The position numbers were made by a program, and so were the translations under genes. 64,000 bases of DNA, taken from an uncultured Bacteroidales bacterium. GTDB taxonomy: Bacteria; Bacteroidota; Bacteroidia; Bacteroidales; Paludibacteraceae. Below, piece after piece: positions 25,954 through 33,797 of the stretch (position 1 is its first letter; every line of letters begins with the position of its first letter). The notes below the pieces were generated by a model. It made no database searches. It had not been told where the DNA came from and saw only the letters and a program-made list of their open reading frames with translations. The DNA is taken from assembly GCA_902779705.1 (NCBI GenBank), contig CACZCR010000003.1, positions 62,001 through 126,000 on the forward strand, in the 5' to 3' direction.

Positions 25954-26778
25954 TTACTTCTTACGTCTTTCAATAATGTACTGATTGCTCTGGTTCTTTG
26001 GACGACGCGTCTTGTAACCCTTAGCGAGCAAGCCCTTACGTGAACGTGGGTGTCCACCGGATTGACGGCCTTCACCACCACCCATCGGGTGATCTACAGG
26101 GTTCATTACAACACCACGGTTGTGCGGACGACGACCCAGCCAACGGCTGCGACCTGCCTTACCGCTCTTCTCCAAAGCGTGATCACTGTTACCAACAACT
26201 CCTACAGTTGCCTTACATGCGCTCAGCACCTTACGCAACTCGCCCGAAGGCAATTTGATGATTGCGTACTTGTCCTCACGGCTCGAAAGCTGTGCGAACG
26301 TACCGGCACTACGTACCATGCAAGCACCCTGACCAGGACGCAACTCAATGTTGTGAATCAACGTACCCAGAGGGATGTTTACCATAGGAAGAGCATTACC
26401 TACTTCAGGAGCAGCGTTCTCTCCCGACATTACTGTTTGACCTACTTGCAGTCCATTAGGTGCAAGAATGTAGCGCTTCTCGCCATCAGCATAGAATAGC
26501 AGCGCGATGCGAGCCGAACGGTTCGGATCGTACTCTATCGTCTTTACTGTTGCGGGTACACCATCTTTGTTGCGCTTGAAGTCAATTACACGATATTTCT
26601 GCTTGTGTCCACCGCCAATATAACGCATGGTCATTTTACCTACATGGTTACGACCACCCGTCTTGCGCTTTCCGTACACAAGCGATTTCTCTGGAGCGCT
26701 TGCTGTAATTGTCTCAAACGCACCAATAACTTTGTGTCTTTGCCCCGGTGTAGAGGGCTTAAATTTACGAACAGCCAT
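25954..26778 (-). CDS. rplB: 50S ribosomal protein L2
   Basis: L2 is close to the peptidyl transferase centre and is essential for subunit joining. The 274-residue protein contains [60 protein letters not shown] and [13 protein letters not shown], the latter with the universally conserved His. Length is standard. Confidence 0.99.
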   Translation of the reverse strand: MAVRKFKPSTPGQRHKVIGAFETITASAPEKSLVYGKRKTGGRNHVGKMTMRYIGGGHKQKYRVIDFKRNKDGVPATVKTIEYDPNRSARIALLFYADGEKRYILAPNGLQVGQTVMSGENAAPEVGNALPMVNIPLGTLIHNIELRPGQGACMVRSAGTFAQLSSREDKYAIIKLPSGELRKVLSACKATVGVVGNSDHALEKSGKAGRSRWLGRRPHNRGVVMNPVDHPMGGGEGRQSGGHPRSRKGLLAKGYKTRRPKNQSNQYIIERRKK

Positions 26779-26780
26779 TG

Positions 26781-27071
26781 TTAAATATTGCTATAAAAAT
26801 CGATTGTTTCACCTTCTTTCAGGGTTACGATAGCTTTCTTGTAAGCCTGCTTAGCACCACGCAACAGACCGCTCTTAGTATAGCGCTGTTTTGTCTTCGG
26901 AGCTACAATCAGGGTGTTTACATCCGCAACCTGAACATTATACATCTCTTCTACTGCTTTCTTGATTTCCACCTTGTTAGCAGTACGCTCTACTTGAAAA
27001 CCGTAACGATTCAACTTCTCGCCTGCGGCGGTCATCTTCTCTGTGACGATTGGTTTGATAATAATTGCCAT
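26781..27071 (-). CDS. rplW: 50S ribosomal protein L23
   Basis: L23 is the docking site for trigger factor and SRP at the tunnel exit. I use ATG 27069-27071, giving 96 residues beginning [14 protein letters not shown], the family start; an ATG 12 codons upstream lies inside rplD's end region and gives a non-homologous extension ([12 protein letters not shown]). Further motifs are [33 protein letters not shown] and [16 protein letters not shown]. Confidence 0.96.
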   Translation of the reverse strand: MAIIIKPIVTEKMTAAGEKLNRYGFQVERTANKVEIKKAVEEMYNVQVADVNTLIVAPKTKQRYTKSGLLRGAKQAYKKAIVTLKEGETIDFYSNI

Positions 27072-27084
27072 AATCTGATCCTCC

Positions 27085-27714
27085 TTAAGCCTTAAAAGTT
27101 GCCTCAATAGCAGCTGCCGAAGCCTCGGTCAATACTACTACGTTGGAATTCATAATCGTGTAGGTGTTCAACTCGTTAGCTGTAATCACATTCGTGCGCT
27201 CGATGTTCGAAGCAGATTTGATTACATTAACATCGTTCTCTGCAGTTACAAACAGCACCTTCTTGCCGGACAACTGAAGAGCTTTCAGCACCTCAATCAT
27301 TGCCTTCGTCTTCGGAGCCTCGAACTGGAGAGCATCCAAAACGATCAACTGATCCTGTTTAGCGCGCAGACTCAATGCAGACTTACGAGCCAATTGTTTG
27401 ATTTTCTTGTTCAATTTGAAGCTATAGTCACGAGGTACCGGGCCAAAAATAGTACCACCACCTACGCGTACCGGAGACTTCAAATCACCCGGACGAGCTC
27501 CACCGCCACCTTTCTGACGACCAAGCTTACGGGTAGAGTGAGCATTCTCACTACGTTGTTTAGCCTTAGCTGTACCCTGACGGTTGTTAGCCAAGAATTG
27601 CTTAACGTCCAAGTAAATAGCGTGGTCGTTAGGCTCGATACCGAAGATTGCGTCGTTGAGAGCGATCTTCTTGCCGGTCTCCTTGCCGGCCATGTTCAAA
27701 ATACTAAGTTCCAT
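27085..27714 (-). CDS. rplD: 50S ribosomal protein L4
   Basis: L4 reaches into the exit tunnel. In E. coli it also represses the S10 operon by attenuation. The 209-residue protein has [21 protein letters not shown] [40 protein letters not shown] and [17 protein letters not shown]. No E. coli-type L4 leader could be recognised upstream of rpsJ, although that gap is strongly structured. Confidence 0.98.
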   Translation of the reverse strand: MELSILNMAGKETGKKIALNDAIFGIEPNDHAIYLDVKQFLANNRQGTAKAKQRSENAHSTRKLGRQKGGGGARPGDLKSPVRVGGGTIFGPVPRDYSFKLNKKIKQLARKSALSLRAKQDQLIVLDALQFEAPKTKAMIEVLKALQLSGKKVLFVTAENDVNVIKSASNIERTNVITANELNTYTIMNSNVVVLTEASAAAIEATFKA

Positions 27715-27720
27715 CTCTAA

Positions 27721-28338
27721 TTACTTGTTAATCATTACTACTGAGTTCTTTGCACCCGGAATACTACCCTTGACCATGATCAAGTTGTACTCTGGAATCA
27801 CTTTCAATACGGTGAGGTTCTGAATCGTTACGCGGTCTGTACCCATGTGACCTGCCATACGCGTACCCGGGAATATACGGCTCGGGTATGCACATGCACC
27901 TACAGAACCCGGTGCACGAAGACGGTCATCCTGACCGTGAGTAGACTGGCCTACACCACCGAAACCGTGGCGCTTAACCACACCTTGGAAACCTTTACCC
28001 TTGCTGGTACCGATCACGTCAACGTACATACCCTCCTCAAAGAGGTCAGCTACGGTCAACGTCTGGCCAAGAGTCAGTTCTCCCTCATAGTCAAATTCAG
28101 CAAGGTGACGCATCGGTTGCACACCAGCTGCTTTGAAATGGCCGGCTTCTGCCTTGTTCGTGTGCTTCTCGCTCTTCGGCATAAAACCGATCTGAGCAGC
28201 GCTGTAACCGTCCTTCTCGACGGTCTTGAGCTGAGTAACCACGCAAGGGCCAGCCTCAATAACGGTGCACGGGATGTTTTTGCCGTCGGCACCGAAGACG
28301 GAAGTCATTCCGATCTTTTTTCCTAATAAACCTGGCAT
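27721..28338 (-). CDS. rplC: 50S ribosomal protein L3
   Basis: L3 starts 50S assembly. The 205-residue protein begins [20 protein letters not shown] and has the long loop [54 protein letters not shown]. It is separated from rpsJ by about 100 bp, much more than the other S10 genes. Confidence 0.98.
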   Translation of the reverse strand: MPGLLGKKIGMTSVFGADGKNIPCTVIEAGPCVVTQLKTVEKDGYSAAQIGFMPKSEKHTNKAEAGHFKAAGVQPMRHLAEFDYEGELTLGQTLTVADLFEEGMYVDVIGTSKGKGFQGVVKRHGFGGVGQSTHGQDDRLRAPGSVGACAYPSRIFPGTRMAGHMGTDRVTIQNLTVLKVIPEYNLIMVKGSIPGAKNSVVMINK

Positions 28339-28439
28339 TGTTGCTTAGTTTGAGCAGATTTGGTTTTTCCGGTAAGGGAGTTATGGGGTACATAATGACC
28401 GAACCGAAAAGCCGAAGATGCCGCGAAAAAGCAAAATTA
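28339..28439 (-). promoter_or_regulatory. Leader between rpsJ and rplC
   Basis: This 101-bp gap holds a short hairpin on the minus strand (TTATG-TACCC-CATAA, near 28381-28395). At its upstream edge TAATTTTG (28432-28439) is preceded 20 nt earlier by GTTG, a possible weak -33/-7 pair inside the end of rpsJ. The -33 box lacks the extended TTTGC(A/G)-AT form of the strong promoters in this window, so an internal promoter is only a suggestion. Confidence 0.3.
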
Positions 28440-28745
28440 TCAAACCTTAATCTCTACTTCAACACCGCTAGCGAGTTCGAGCTTCATCAAAGCCTCTACA
28501 GTCTTGTTGTTGCTGTTGTAGATGTCGATCAGACGCTTGTAACTAGCCAACTCGAATTGCTCACGAGCTTTCTTGTTAACGAAGGTCGAGCGGTTAACTG
28601 TGAAGATACGCTTGTGCGTCGGCAGTGGAATAGGACCACTTACTACAGCACCTGTTGCCTTTACCGTCTTCACAATCTTCTCTGCGGATTTATCCACCAA
28701 ATTGTGGTCGAACGATTTCAGTTTGATACGAATTTTTTGACTCAT
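28440..28745 (-). CDS. rpsJ: 30S ribosomal protein S10
   Basis: S10 belongs to the 30S head and, as NusE, to antitermination complexes. The 101-residue protein reads [20 protein letters not shown], then [20 protein letters not shown] and [20 protein letters not shown]. It begins 204 bp downstream of fusA, after a block of four hairpins. Confidence 0.98.
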   Translation of the reverse strand: MSQKIRIKLKSFDHNLVDKSAEKIVKTVKATGAVVSGPIPLPTHKRIFTVNRSTFVNKKAREQFELASYKRLIDIYNSNNKTVEALMKLELASGVEVEIKV

Positions 28746-28802
28746 AATTGTTTATTATTTATTATTTTTTTGTTGTTTTGCGGAGCGCAGACCACCTAAA
28801 GA

Positions 28803-28937
28803 GTCATTTGCTCAGATGACCCACACCCCGCATGGGGTTTTTCTTGTCAGCGTACCTACCAACACGTACGGGTGTACGTGTATGTACGCATGTATTTTTA
28901 TTGAACGTGTATGTGCGCACACTTGCGCACATACGCG
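28803..28937 (-). promoter_or_regulatory. Four-hairpin block between fusA and rpsJ
   Basis: The gap contains, from fusA towards rpsJ: a 14-bp stem with 4-nt loop (28906-28937, one G:U); an 8-bp stem ACACGTAC/GTACGTGT with 4-nt loop (28862-28881) nested in a 6-bp stem GCGTAC/GTACGC (28850-28889); ACCCC-GCAT-GGGGT (28825-28838); and GTCAT/ATGAC (28803-28820). Closer to rpsJ lies TGCG-CTC-CGCA. There is no TAnnTTTG promoter and no convincing T-run on the minus strand. A processing, attenuation or autoregulatory leader of the S10 cluster is likely. Confidence 0.6.
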
Positions 28938-28948
28938 CCTTTTATTCA

Positions 28949-31063
28949 TTAAACCAGATCAACGCGGCCGCCTACCTCAGTGAGGACAGTCTTAGCGATC
29001 GAGCTGCTTACTGCGTCATAGTGGCTGAACTCCATCGAGCTGGTAGCACGACCACTGGTGATGGTACGCAGAGCGGTTACATAACCGAACATCTCGCTCA
29101 ATGGCACCTTAGCCTTGACAATACGTGCGCCATTGTGAGCGGTATCCATACCCTCAACCTGGCCACGACGCTTGTTCAAGTCACCGATGACATCACCCAT
29201 AGACTCCTCCGGAGTAACAACCTCCACTTTCATAATCGGCTCCATCAGTACCGGTTTAGCCTTTGCACATGCACTCTTGAATGCCATCTGTGCACAGATC
29301 TCGAACGACAACTGATCAGAGTCTACCGGGTGGAAGCTACCGTCGATAACGGTCACTTTCAGTTTATCCAGCGGATAACCGGCCAATACACCGGTCTTCA
29401 TAGCCTCGTTGAAGCCCTTCTCAATAGCAGGGATATACTCCTTAGGAATGTTACCACCCTTAACGATATCCTCAAACTGCAGTGTACCCTCGAAGCCTTC
29501 GTCAGCCGGCTCTACGCGGACGATCATGTCTGCGAACTTACCACGACCACCGGATTGCTTCTTATAGGTCTCACGCAACTCAACAGCCTGCGAGATAGCC
29601 TCGCGGTAAGCTACCTGAGGACGACCTTGGTTACACTCAACCTTGAACTCACGTTTCAGACGGTCGATAATGATCTCCAAGTGGAGCTCACCCATACCCG
29701 AGATGACAGTTTGACCCGTCTGCTCGTCGGTCTTAACGGTGAACGTCGGATCCTCTTCTGCCAACTTAGCCAAACCAACACCCAGTTTATCAAGGTCTGC
29801 CTGGCTCTTCGGCTCAACGGAGATACCGATCACCGGTGCCGGGAACTCGATCGACTCCAGTACGATAGGCTTATCCTCAGAGCAGAGGGTATCGCCCGTG
29901 CGTATATCCTTAAATCCTACGCCTGCGCCTATATCACCCGCGAGGATGGTATCCACAGGGTTCTGGTGGTTGGAGTGCATCTGGAAGATACGGCTAATAC
30001 GCTCTTTCTTACCCGAACGCGGGTTGTAAACATACGATCCTGCATCCAACTTACCGGAGTAAACACGGAAGTAGCACAGACGTCCTACGTACGGATCGGT
30101 AGCAATCTTGAATGCCAATGCACAGAGAGGCTCATTGTCGTCCGGTTTACGAACGAGCTCTTCGCCACTCTCAGGGCTGGTACCGAAGATCTCCGGAGTA
30201 TCCATAGGACTCGGCAGGTATGCACAAACAGCATCAAGCATCGTCTGCACACCTTTGTTCTTAAACGAGCTACCGCAGATTACCGGGAACATCTTCATCG
30301 ACAGCGTACCCTTGCGGATAGCTACGCGGATCTCATCCTCAGTAATAGTCGAAGGATCGTCGAAGTATTTCTCCATCAGCGTGTCATCGAACTCAGAGAT
30401 GGTCTCGAGCATCTTGTCGCGCCACTCCTCTGCCTCTGCTACGAGGTCTGCAGGAATATCCTCAACCGAATACTCAGCGCCCATGGTCTCATCGTGCCAG
30501 ATGATAGCTTTCATACGAACGAGGTCAACCACACCCTTGAAAGTCTCCTCTGCGCCGATAGGAATCTGGATAGCACAAGGAGTTGCACCCAGCACCTCTT
30601 TGATCTGACGTACCACGTCAAAGAAGTTAGCACCGGAGCGGTCCATCTTGTTGACGTAGCAGATACGCGGTACGTTGTACTTGTCAGCCTGACGCCAAAC
30701 GGTCTCAGACTGCGGTTGTACACCACCTACCGAGCAAAGTGCCATCACAGCACCATCCAAGATACGCAGCGAACGCTCTACCTCTACAGTAAAGTCCACG
30801 TGACCCGGAGTGTCGATCAGGTTGATCTTGTATTTGTTACCTGCATAGTTCCAGAAAGTGGTAGTAGCAGCAGACGTGATCGTAATACCACGCTCTTGCT
30901 CTTGCTCCATCCAGTCCATCGTAGCGGCACCATCGTGTACCTCACCAATCTTGTGTGTCAAACCGGTGTAGAAGAGGATACGCTCCGAGGTAGTTGTCTT
31001 ACCGGCATCGATGTGGGCCATGATACCGATGTTGCGATTCAAATGTAAATCGTGTTTTGCCAT
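28949..31063 (-). CDS. fusA: Elongation factor G
   Basis: EF-G drives translocation and, with RRF, ribosome recycling. The 704-residue GTPase has G1 [18 protein letters not shown]2/switch [14 protein letters not shown]3 DTPGHVDF, G4 NKMDRSG, and the domain IV/V region with [16 protein letters not shown] and [17 protein letters not shown]. It is the third gene of the str cluster. The gaps on both sides are long and carry repeats or hairpins. Confidence 0.99.
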   Translation of the reverse strand: MAKHDLHLNRNIGIMAHIDAGKTTTSERILFYTGLTHKIGEVHDGAATMDWMEQEQERGITITSAATTTFWNYAGNKYKINLIDTPGHVDFTVEVERSLRILDGAVMALCSVGGVQPQSETVWRQADKYNVPRICYVNKMDRSGANFFDVVRQIKEVLGATPCAIQIPIGAEETFKGVVDLVRMKAIIWHDETMGAEYSVEDIPADLVAEAEEWRDKMLETISEFDDTLMEKYFDDPSTITEDEIRVAIRKGTLSMKMFPVICGSSFKNKGVQTMLDAVCAYLPSPMDTPEIFGTSPESGEELVRKPDDNEPLCALAFKIATDPYVGRLCYFRVYSGKLDAGSYVYNPRSGKKERISRIFQMHSNHQNPVDTILAGDIGAGVGFKDIRTGDTLCSEDKPIVLESIEFPAPVIGISVEPKSQADLDKLGVGLAKLAEEDPTFTVKTDEQTGQTVISGMGELHLEIIIDRLKREFKVECNQGRPQVAYREAISQAVELRETYKKQSGGRGKFADMIVRVEPADEGFEGTLQFEDIVKGGNIPKEYIPAIEKGFNEAMKTGVLAGYPLDKLKVTVIDGSFHPVDSDQLSFEICAQMAFKSACAKAKPVLMEPIMKVEVVTPEESMGDVIGDLNKRRGQVEGMDTAHNGARIVKAKVPLSEMFGYVTALRTITSGRATSSMEFSHYDAVSSSIAKTVLTEVGGRVDLV

Positions 31064-31090
31064 AATTGCTTTTTCAATCTTTTTTGTGTC

Positions 31091-31165
31091 TTACAGCAGC
31101 TTGCTGCGGTCTTACAGTGTAACGGTCTTTCAGTGTTAACGGTCTTACAGCAGTTTACTGCGGTC
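31091..31165 (-). repeat. GACCG tandem array between rpsG and fusA
   Basis: Four head-to-tail units on the minus strand fill 75 nt without gaps: 31145-31165 (21 nt, stem GCAGT-AA-ACTGC), 31128-31144 (17 nt), 31112-31127 (16 nt, GACCGTTACACTGTAA, stem TTAC-ACT-GTAA) and 31091-31111 (21 nt, stem GCAGC-AA-GCTGC). Each starts GACCG and ends TAA or AAA. The two 21-nt units differ by a compensated pair. A separate AGATTC-TTTA-GAATCT hairpin (31166-31181) covers the rpsG stop just before the array. Confidence 0.88.
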
Positions 31166-31172
31166 AGATTCT

Positions 31173-31649
31173 TTAGAATCTAAAATGTGCGAATGCACGG
31201 TTAGCCTCAGCCATACGGTGCATATCCTCTTTACGCTTGAAGGCACCACCTTGGTTGTTAAACGCATCCATGATCTCGGCAGCGAGCTTCTCAGCCATCG
31301 AGTGACCACCGCGCTTGCGTGCGAATGCGATCATGTTCTTCATTGCGATGCTCTCCTTGCGGTCAGCACGAATCTCTGTCGGCACCTGGAAAGTAGCACC
31401 ACCGATACGGCGGCTCTTAACCTCTACCAACGGAGTGATATTATCCAATGCCTGCTTCCAGATCTCGAGAGCGGTCTTGTCCTCACTCTTCATTTTGCCC
31501 TCTACCGCGTCCAATGCGCCGTAGAAAACAGTGTAAGCAGTACTTTTCTTACCATCCAACATCAGGTGGTTCACAAACTTAGCCACCATTACTTCACCGA
31601 ACTTTGGATCCGGCAGGATGACACGTTTTTTTGGTTTTGCTTTTCTCAT
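31173..31649 (-). CDS. rpsG: 30S ribosomal protein S7
   Basis: S7 organises the 30S head and in E. coli represses the str operon. I place the start at ATG 31647-31649 ([20 protein letters not shown], 158 residues), the standard start. The reading frame stays open for 36 more codons upstream to another ATG, but that part ([12 protein letters not shown]) has no S7 homology and is likely leader RNA. Motifs include [40 protein letters not shown] and [13 protein letters not shown]. It is flanked by GACCG arrays on both sides. Confidence 0.97.
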   Translation of the reverse strand: MRKAKPKKRVILPDPKFGEVMVAKFVNHLMLDGKKSTAYTVFYGALDAVEGKMKSEDKTALEIWKQALDNITPLVEVKSRRIGGATFQVPTEIRADRKESIAMKNMIAFARKRGGHSMAEKLAAEIMDAFNNQGGAFKRKEDMHRMAEANRAFAHFRF

Positions 31650-31835
31650 TGTTTTGTTTGTTTTTTTTAGCAGGGAGTGATCTTTAAAGTTTATCTTCAA
31701 TCGGCCTCCCTTGTGGTTGTTTTGATTCTTCAGCTCTATCTCGTAGGGCTTACTCAACCTTCAACCCATTTGTAATCTGTCCCAAATATGGAACTTTTAG
31801 TTAATAAAAGGAATTTTACTGGTCTGCTTCGTTTC

Positions 31836-31915
31836 TTACAGCAGCTTGCTGCGGTCTTACAATGTAATGATCCTACAGCGCAGCGGTCTTACAGCGAAGC
31901 GGTCAAGCGCAGCTT
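31836..31915 (-). repeat. GACCG tandem array between rpsL and rpsG
   Basis: Reading with the mRNA: a hairpin AAGC-TGC-GCTT (31905-31915) that includes the rpsL stop codon, then contiguous units GACCGCTTCGCTGTAA (31889-31904), GACCGCTGCGCTGTAG (31873-31888), GATCATTACATTGTAA (31857-31872) and a 21-nt unit (31836-31856) identical to 31091-31111. Loops are 2-3 nt. Further downstream the sequence ACGAAGCAGACCAG (near 31820-31834) looks like a decayed unit. Confidence 0.88.
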
Positions 31916-32294
31916 ATTTCTTAGCTTTCGGGCGTTTAGCACCGTATTTCGAACGGCGTTGCAAACGGTTAGCTACACCGGCGGTATCCAATGTACCACG
32001 AACGATGTGATAACGAACACCCGGCAGGTCTTTAACACGACCGCCACGTACCATTACGATACTGTGCTCCTGAAGATTGTGTCCTTCACCCGGAATGTAA
32101 GCATTAACTTCCTTGGTGTTGGTCAGACGAACACGCGCTACTTTGCGCAATGCAGAGTTAGGTTTCTTAGGCGTGGTTGTGTAAACACGTACACAAACGC
32201 CGCGACGTTGCGGGCAGCTGTCCAATGCAGGACTTTTGCTCTTGTCGATAAGTTCTGCTCTTCCTTTTCTAACTAATTGTTGAATTGTAGGCAT
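31914..32294 (-). CDS. rpsL: 30S ribosomal protein S12
   Basis: S12 controls decoding accuracy. The 126-residue protein starts at ATG 32292-32294 ([20 protein letters not shown]); a longer open frame upstream is leader. It has [20 protein letters not shown] with the wild-type Lys that is changed in streptomycin-resistant strains, and [15 protein letters not shown] with the conserved Pro-Gly. It is the first gene of the long ribosomal cluster, with a leader of about 130 nt from the promoter at 32426-32457. Confidence 0.98.
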   Translation of the reverse strand: MPTIQQLVRKGRAELIDKSKSPALDSCPQRRGVCVRVYTTTPKKPNSALRKVARVRLTNTKEVNAYIPGEGHNLQEHSIVMVRGGRVKDLPGVRYHIVRGTLDTAGVANRLQRRSKYGAKRPKAKK

Positions 32295-32425
32295 TTTAAC
32301 TTGTTTTGTTGTTAATAATTTTGTTAATAAAAGTTCCGCTCTTTCCATCCGTTTGTGCCCGCTGGTTCTTGTTGTTTTTATTATACACGTACGCACGAGA
32401 CGATCACACGCGGCGAAAAAGCATG

Positions 32426-32457
32426 CAAAGGTACGACTTTTTTTCGACATACACAAA
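32426..32457 (-). promoter_or_regulatory. Main promoter of the ribosomal protein cluster
   Basis: TTTG (32454-32457), 20 nt, TACCTTTG (32426-32433) on the minus strand; the -33 box is extended as TTTGTGTATGTC. It is the only full consensus promoter that I find in front of the 21-kb minus-strand run from rpsL to 11192, so it probably drives most of it. The 436-bp region 32295-32730 between rpsL and ansA otherwise holds the rpsL leader, phased repeats, a hairpin and the ansA promoter. Confidence 0.87.
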
Positions 32458-32562
32458 TATTTTCTAAAGAAAAGTCTTAAAAAAATCATTTTGCACAATA
32501 GACTTTACAAAAAAAACGACAGAGAGGTTCGCTCTTTGCGACCTTGTTGCTGAACGCGAGTG

Positions 32563-32609
32563 ATCGGACCTTTATCGGTATTATATCGGACTCTCATCGT
32601 ACCCCGATG
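32563..32609. promoter_or_regulatory. Four ATCGG/T direct repeats at 11-bp period, ending in a hairpin
   Basis: ATCGG occurs at 32563, 32574 and 32585, and ATCGT at 32596: four copies at exact 11-bp steps, that is on one face of the helix. The last copy is part of CATCG-TACCC-CGATG (32595-32609), a perfect 5-bp inverted repeat. The array lies 105 bp from the rpsL -33 box and 75 bp from the ansA -33 box. It has the form of a multi-site regulator binding region. Confidence 0.6.
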
Positions 32610-32615
32610 CTACAT

Positions 32616-32634
32616 ATATATACTTTGTATATAT
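32616..32634. other. Perfect 8-bp A/T hairpin
   Basis: ATATATAC-TTT-GTATATAT forms a perfect 8-bp stem with a TTT loop, 50 bp upstream of the ansA -33 box. It may extrude or serve as an UP-like A/T element; no further evidence. Confidence 0.35.
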
Positions 32635-32683
32635 TCCGTGATTTTGAAAAAATAACGATTTTTTAGACAAAACACCGCTAAAA

Positions 32684-32715
32684 TTTGCATATGTCAGATA
32701 TTTTTTGTAATTTTG
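32684..32715 (+). promoter_or_regulatory. ansA promoter
   Basis: TTTG (32684-32687), 20 nt, TAATTTTG (32708-32715), with the extended -33 form TTTGCATATGTC. The transcript would start only about 10-20 nt before the ansA ATG, so the mRNA has a very short leader. Confidence 0.85.
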
Positions 32716-32730
32716 CACGGCAAAATTGAA

Positions 32731-33765
32731 ATGAATAGTATGAGCAAGGTGTTATTATTGCTGACAGGCGGAACTATCTCTATGGTTCAAGATGCCGATT
32801 CGGGTGCATTGCGTCCGGCTGACGAGCAGACTTTTCGCCGTTCGGTTCCCGAGCTGAACAATATCGACGTAGACATCATCGCGTTCACTCCATTATTGGA
32901 TTCATCGGATGTCAATCCGGAGTGTTGGTCCCGCATGGCGAGTATCATCTATGACCACTACGATGCGTATGACGGCTTTGTGATAGCGCACGGCACGGAC
33001 ACGATGAGTTATTCGGCTTCGGCGTTGAGTTGGATGCTGGAGAACCTGCAAAAACCCGTAGTATTGACCGGCAGTCAGATTCCGGTAGGTGTGTTACGCA
33101 GCGATGCGAAAGAGAACCTGCTGACCGCCATCGAGATAGCCGGAGCCAAAGATGAGGACGGTGAGGCTATTGTGCCGGAGGTGACGATCTATTTTGAGGG
33201 GCGTTTGTTCCGCGGGAACCGTACGACCAAGCGCAATGCGGAACACTTCTCGGCCTTCAACAGTTATAACTATCCCCCGCTTGCCAAGGCGGGTGTTCAC
33301 ATCACGTATCAGCCTCATCTGGTGCACTATAGCGATCCTTCTTTGCCGCTAAAATTGCACATCCAGTGTGACACAAATGTGGCGCTGCTAAAGCTGTTCC
33401 CGGGCATCACCGAACCGGTGGTAAGCAGCATACTGGCCACTCCGGGACTGCGTGGTGTAGCACTGGAAACTTTCGGTTCGGGCAACGCCCCTACCGCAGA
33501 ATGGTTGACGAGGCTATTGGCTGATGCCGTTAAGCGGGGCATAGTGATCGTGAGCAAGACCCAGTGTAGCACGGGATCGGTGGAAATGGGGCGTTATGAG
33601 ACATCGGTAGGACTGATGCAAGCCGGCGTGTTGTCTGGGTATGATATCACGACAGAAGCGCTAGTGACGAAGATGATGTATCTGTTCGGCGAATGTGGAG
33701 ACGACACAGAGCGCGTCAAGCAGTTGTTGCAGACCAACTTGTGCGGAGAAATGACAATCGATTAA
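32731..33765 (+). CDS. ansA: Type I L-asparaginase
   Basis: Cytosolic type I asparaginase, hydrolysing L-Asn to L-Asp and ammonia. The 344-residue protein has the nucleophile Thr in LLTGGTISMV, the second site Thr-Asp in HGTDTMSYSASAL, TGSQIPVG and the C-terminal allosteric-domain region typical of AnsA; there is no signal peptide. I use ATG 32731, preceded by an A-rich stretch; ATG 32740 (MSKVLLLLTGG) is equally possible. It is followed 32 bp later by pepD, suggesting a peptide and amino acid catabolism unit. Confidence 0.95.
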   Translation: MNSMSKVLLLLTGGTISMVQDADSGALRPADEQTFRRSVPELNNIDVDIIAFTPLLDSSDVNPECWSRMASIIYDHYDAYDGFVIAHGTDTMSYSASALSWMLENLQKPVVLTGSQIPVGVLRSDAKENLLTAIEIAGAKDEDGEAIVPEVTIYFEGRLFRGNRTTKRNAEHFSAFNSYNYPPLAKAGVHITYQPHLVHYSDPSLPLKLHIQCDTNVALLKLFPGITEPVVSSILATPGLRGVALETFGSGNAPTAEWLTRLLADAVKRGIVIVSKTQCSTGSVEMGRYETSVGLMQAGVLSGYDITTEALVTKMMYLFGECGDDTERVKQLLQTNLCGEMTID

Positions 33766-33797
33766 TTAAGAATTAAAAATAAAAAATTACATGTCAT

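Noticed and set aside
28432..28463. GTTG-N20-TAATTTTG at the end of rpsJ as a strong internal promoter
   Set aside because: The spacing is right but the -33 box is weak and lacks the extension shared by the other promoters; kept only as a low-confidence remark.
28825..28842. ACCCC-GCAT-GGGGT followed by a T-run as an intrinsic terminator
   Set aside because: The T-run is on the plus strand, where no gene ends; on the transcribed minus strand no T-run follows the stem.
28832..31048. A 738-codon open frame on the plus strand opposite fusA
   Set aside because: It is the antisense shadow of EF-G. The product is rich in His, Arg and Leu with no domain, and fusA on the other strand is unambiguous.
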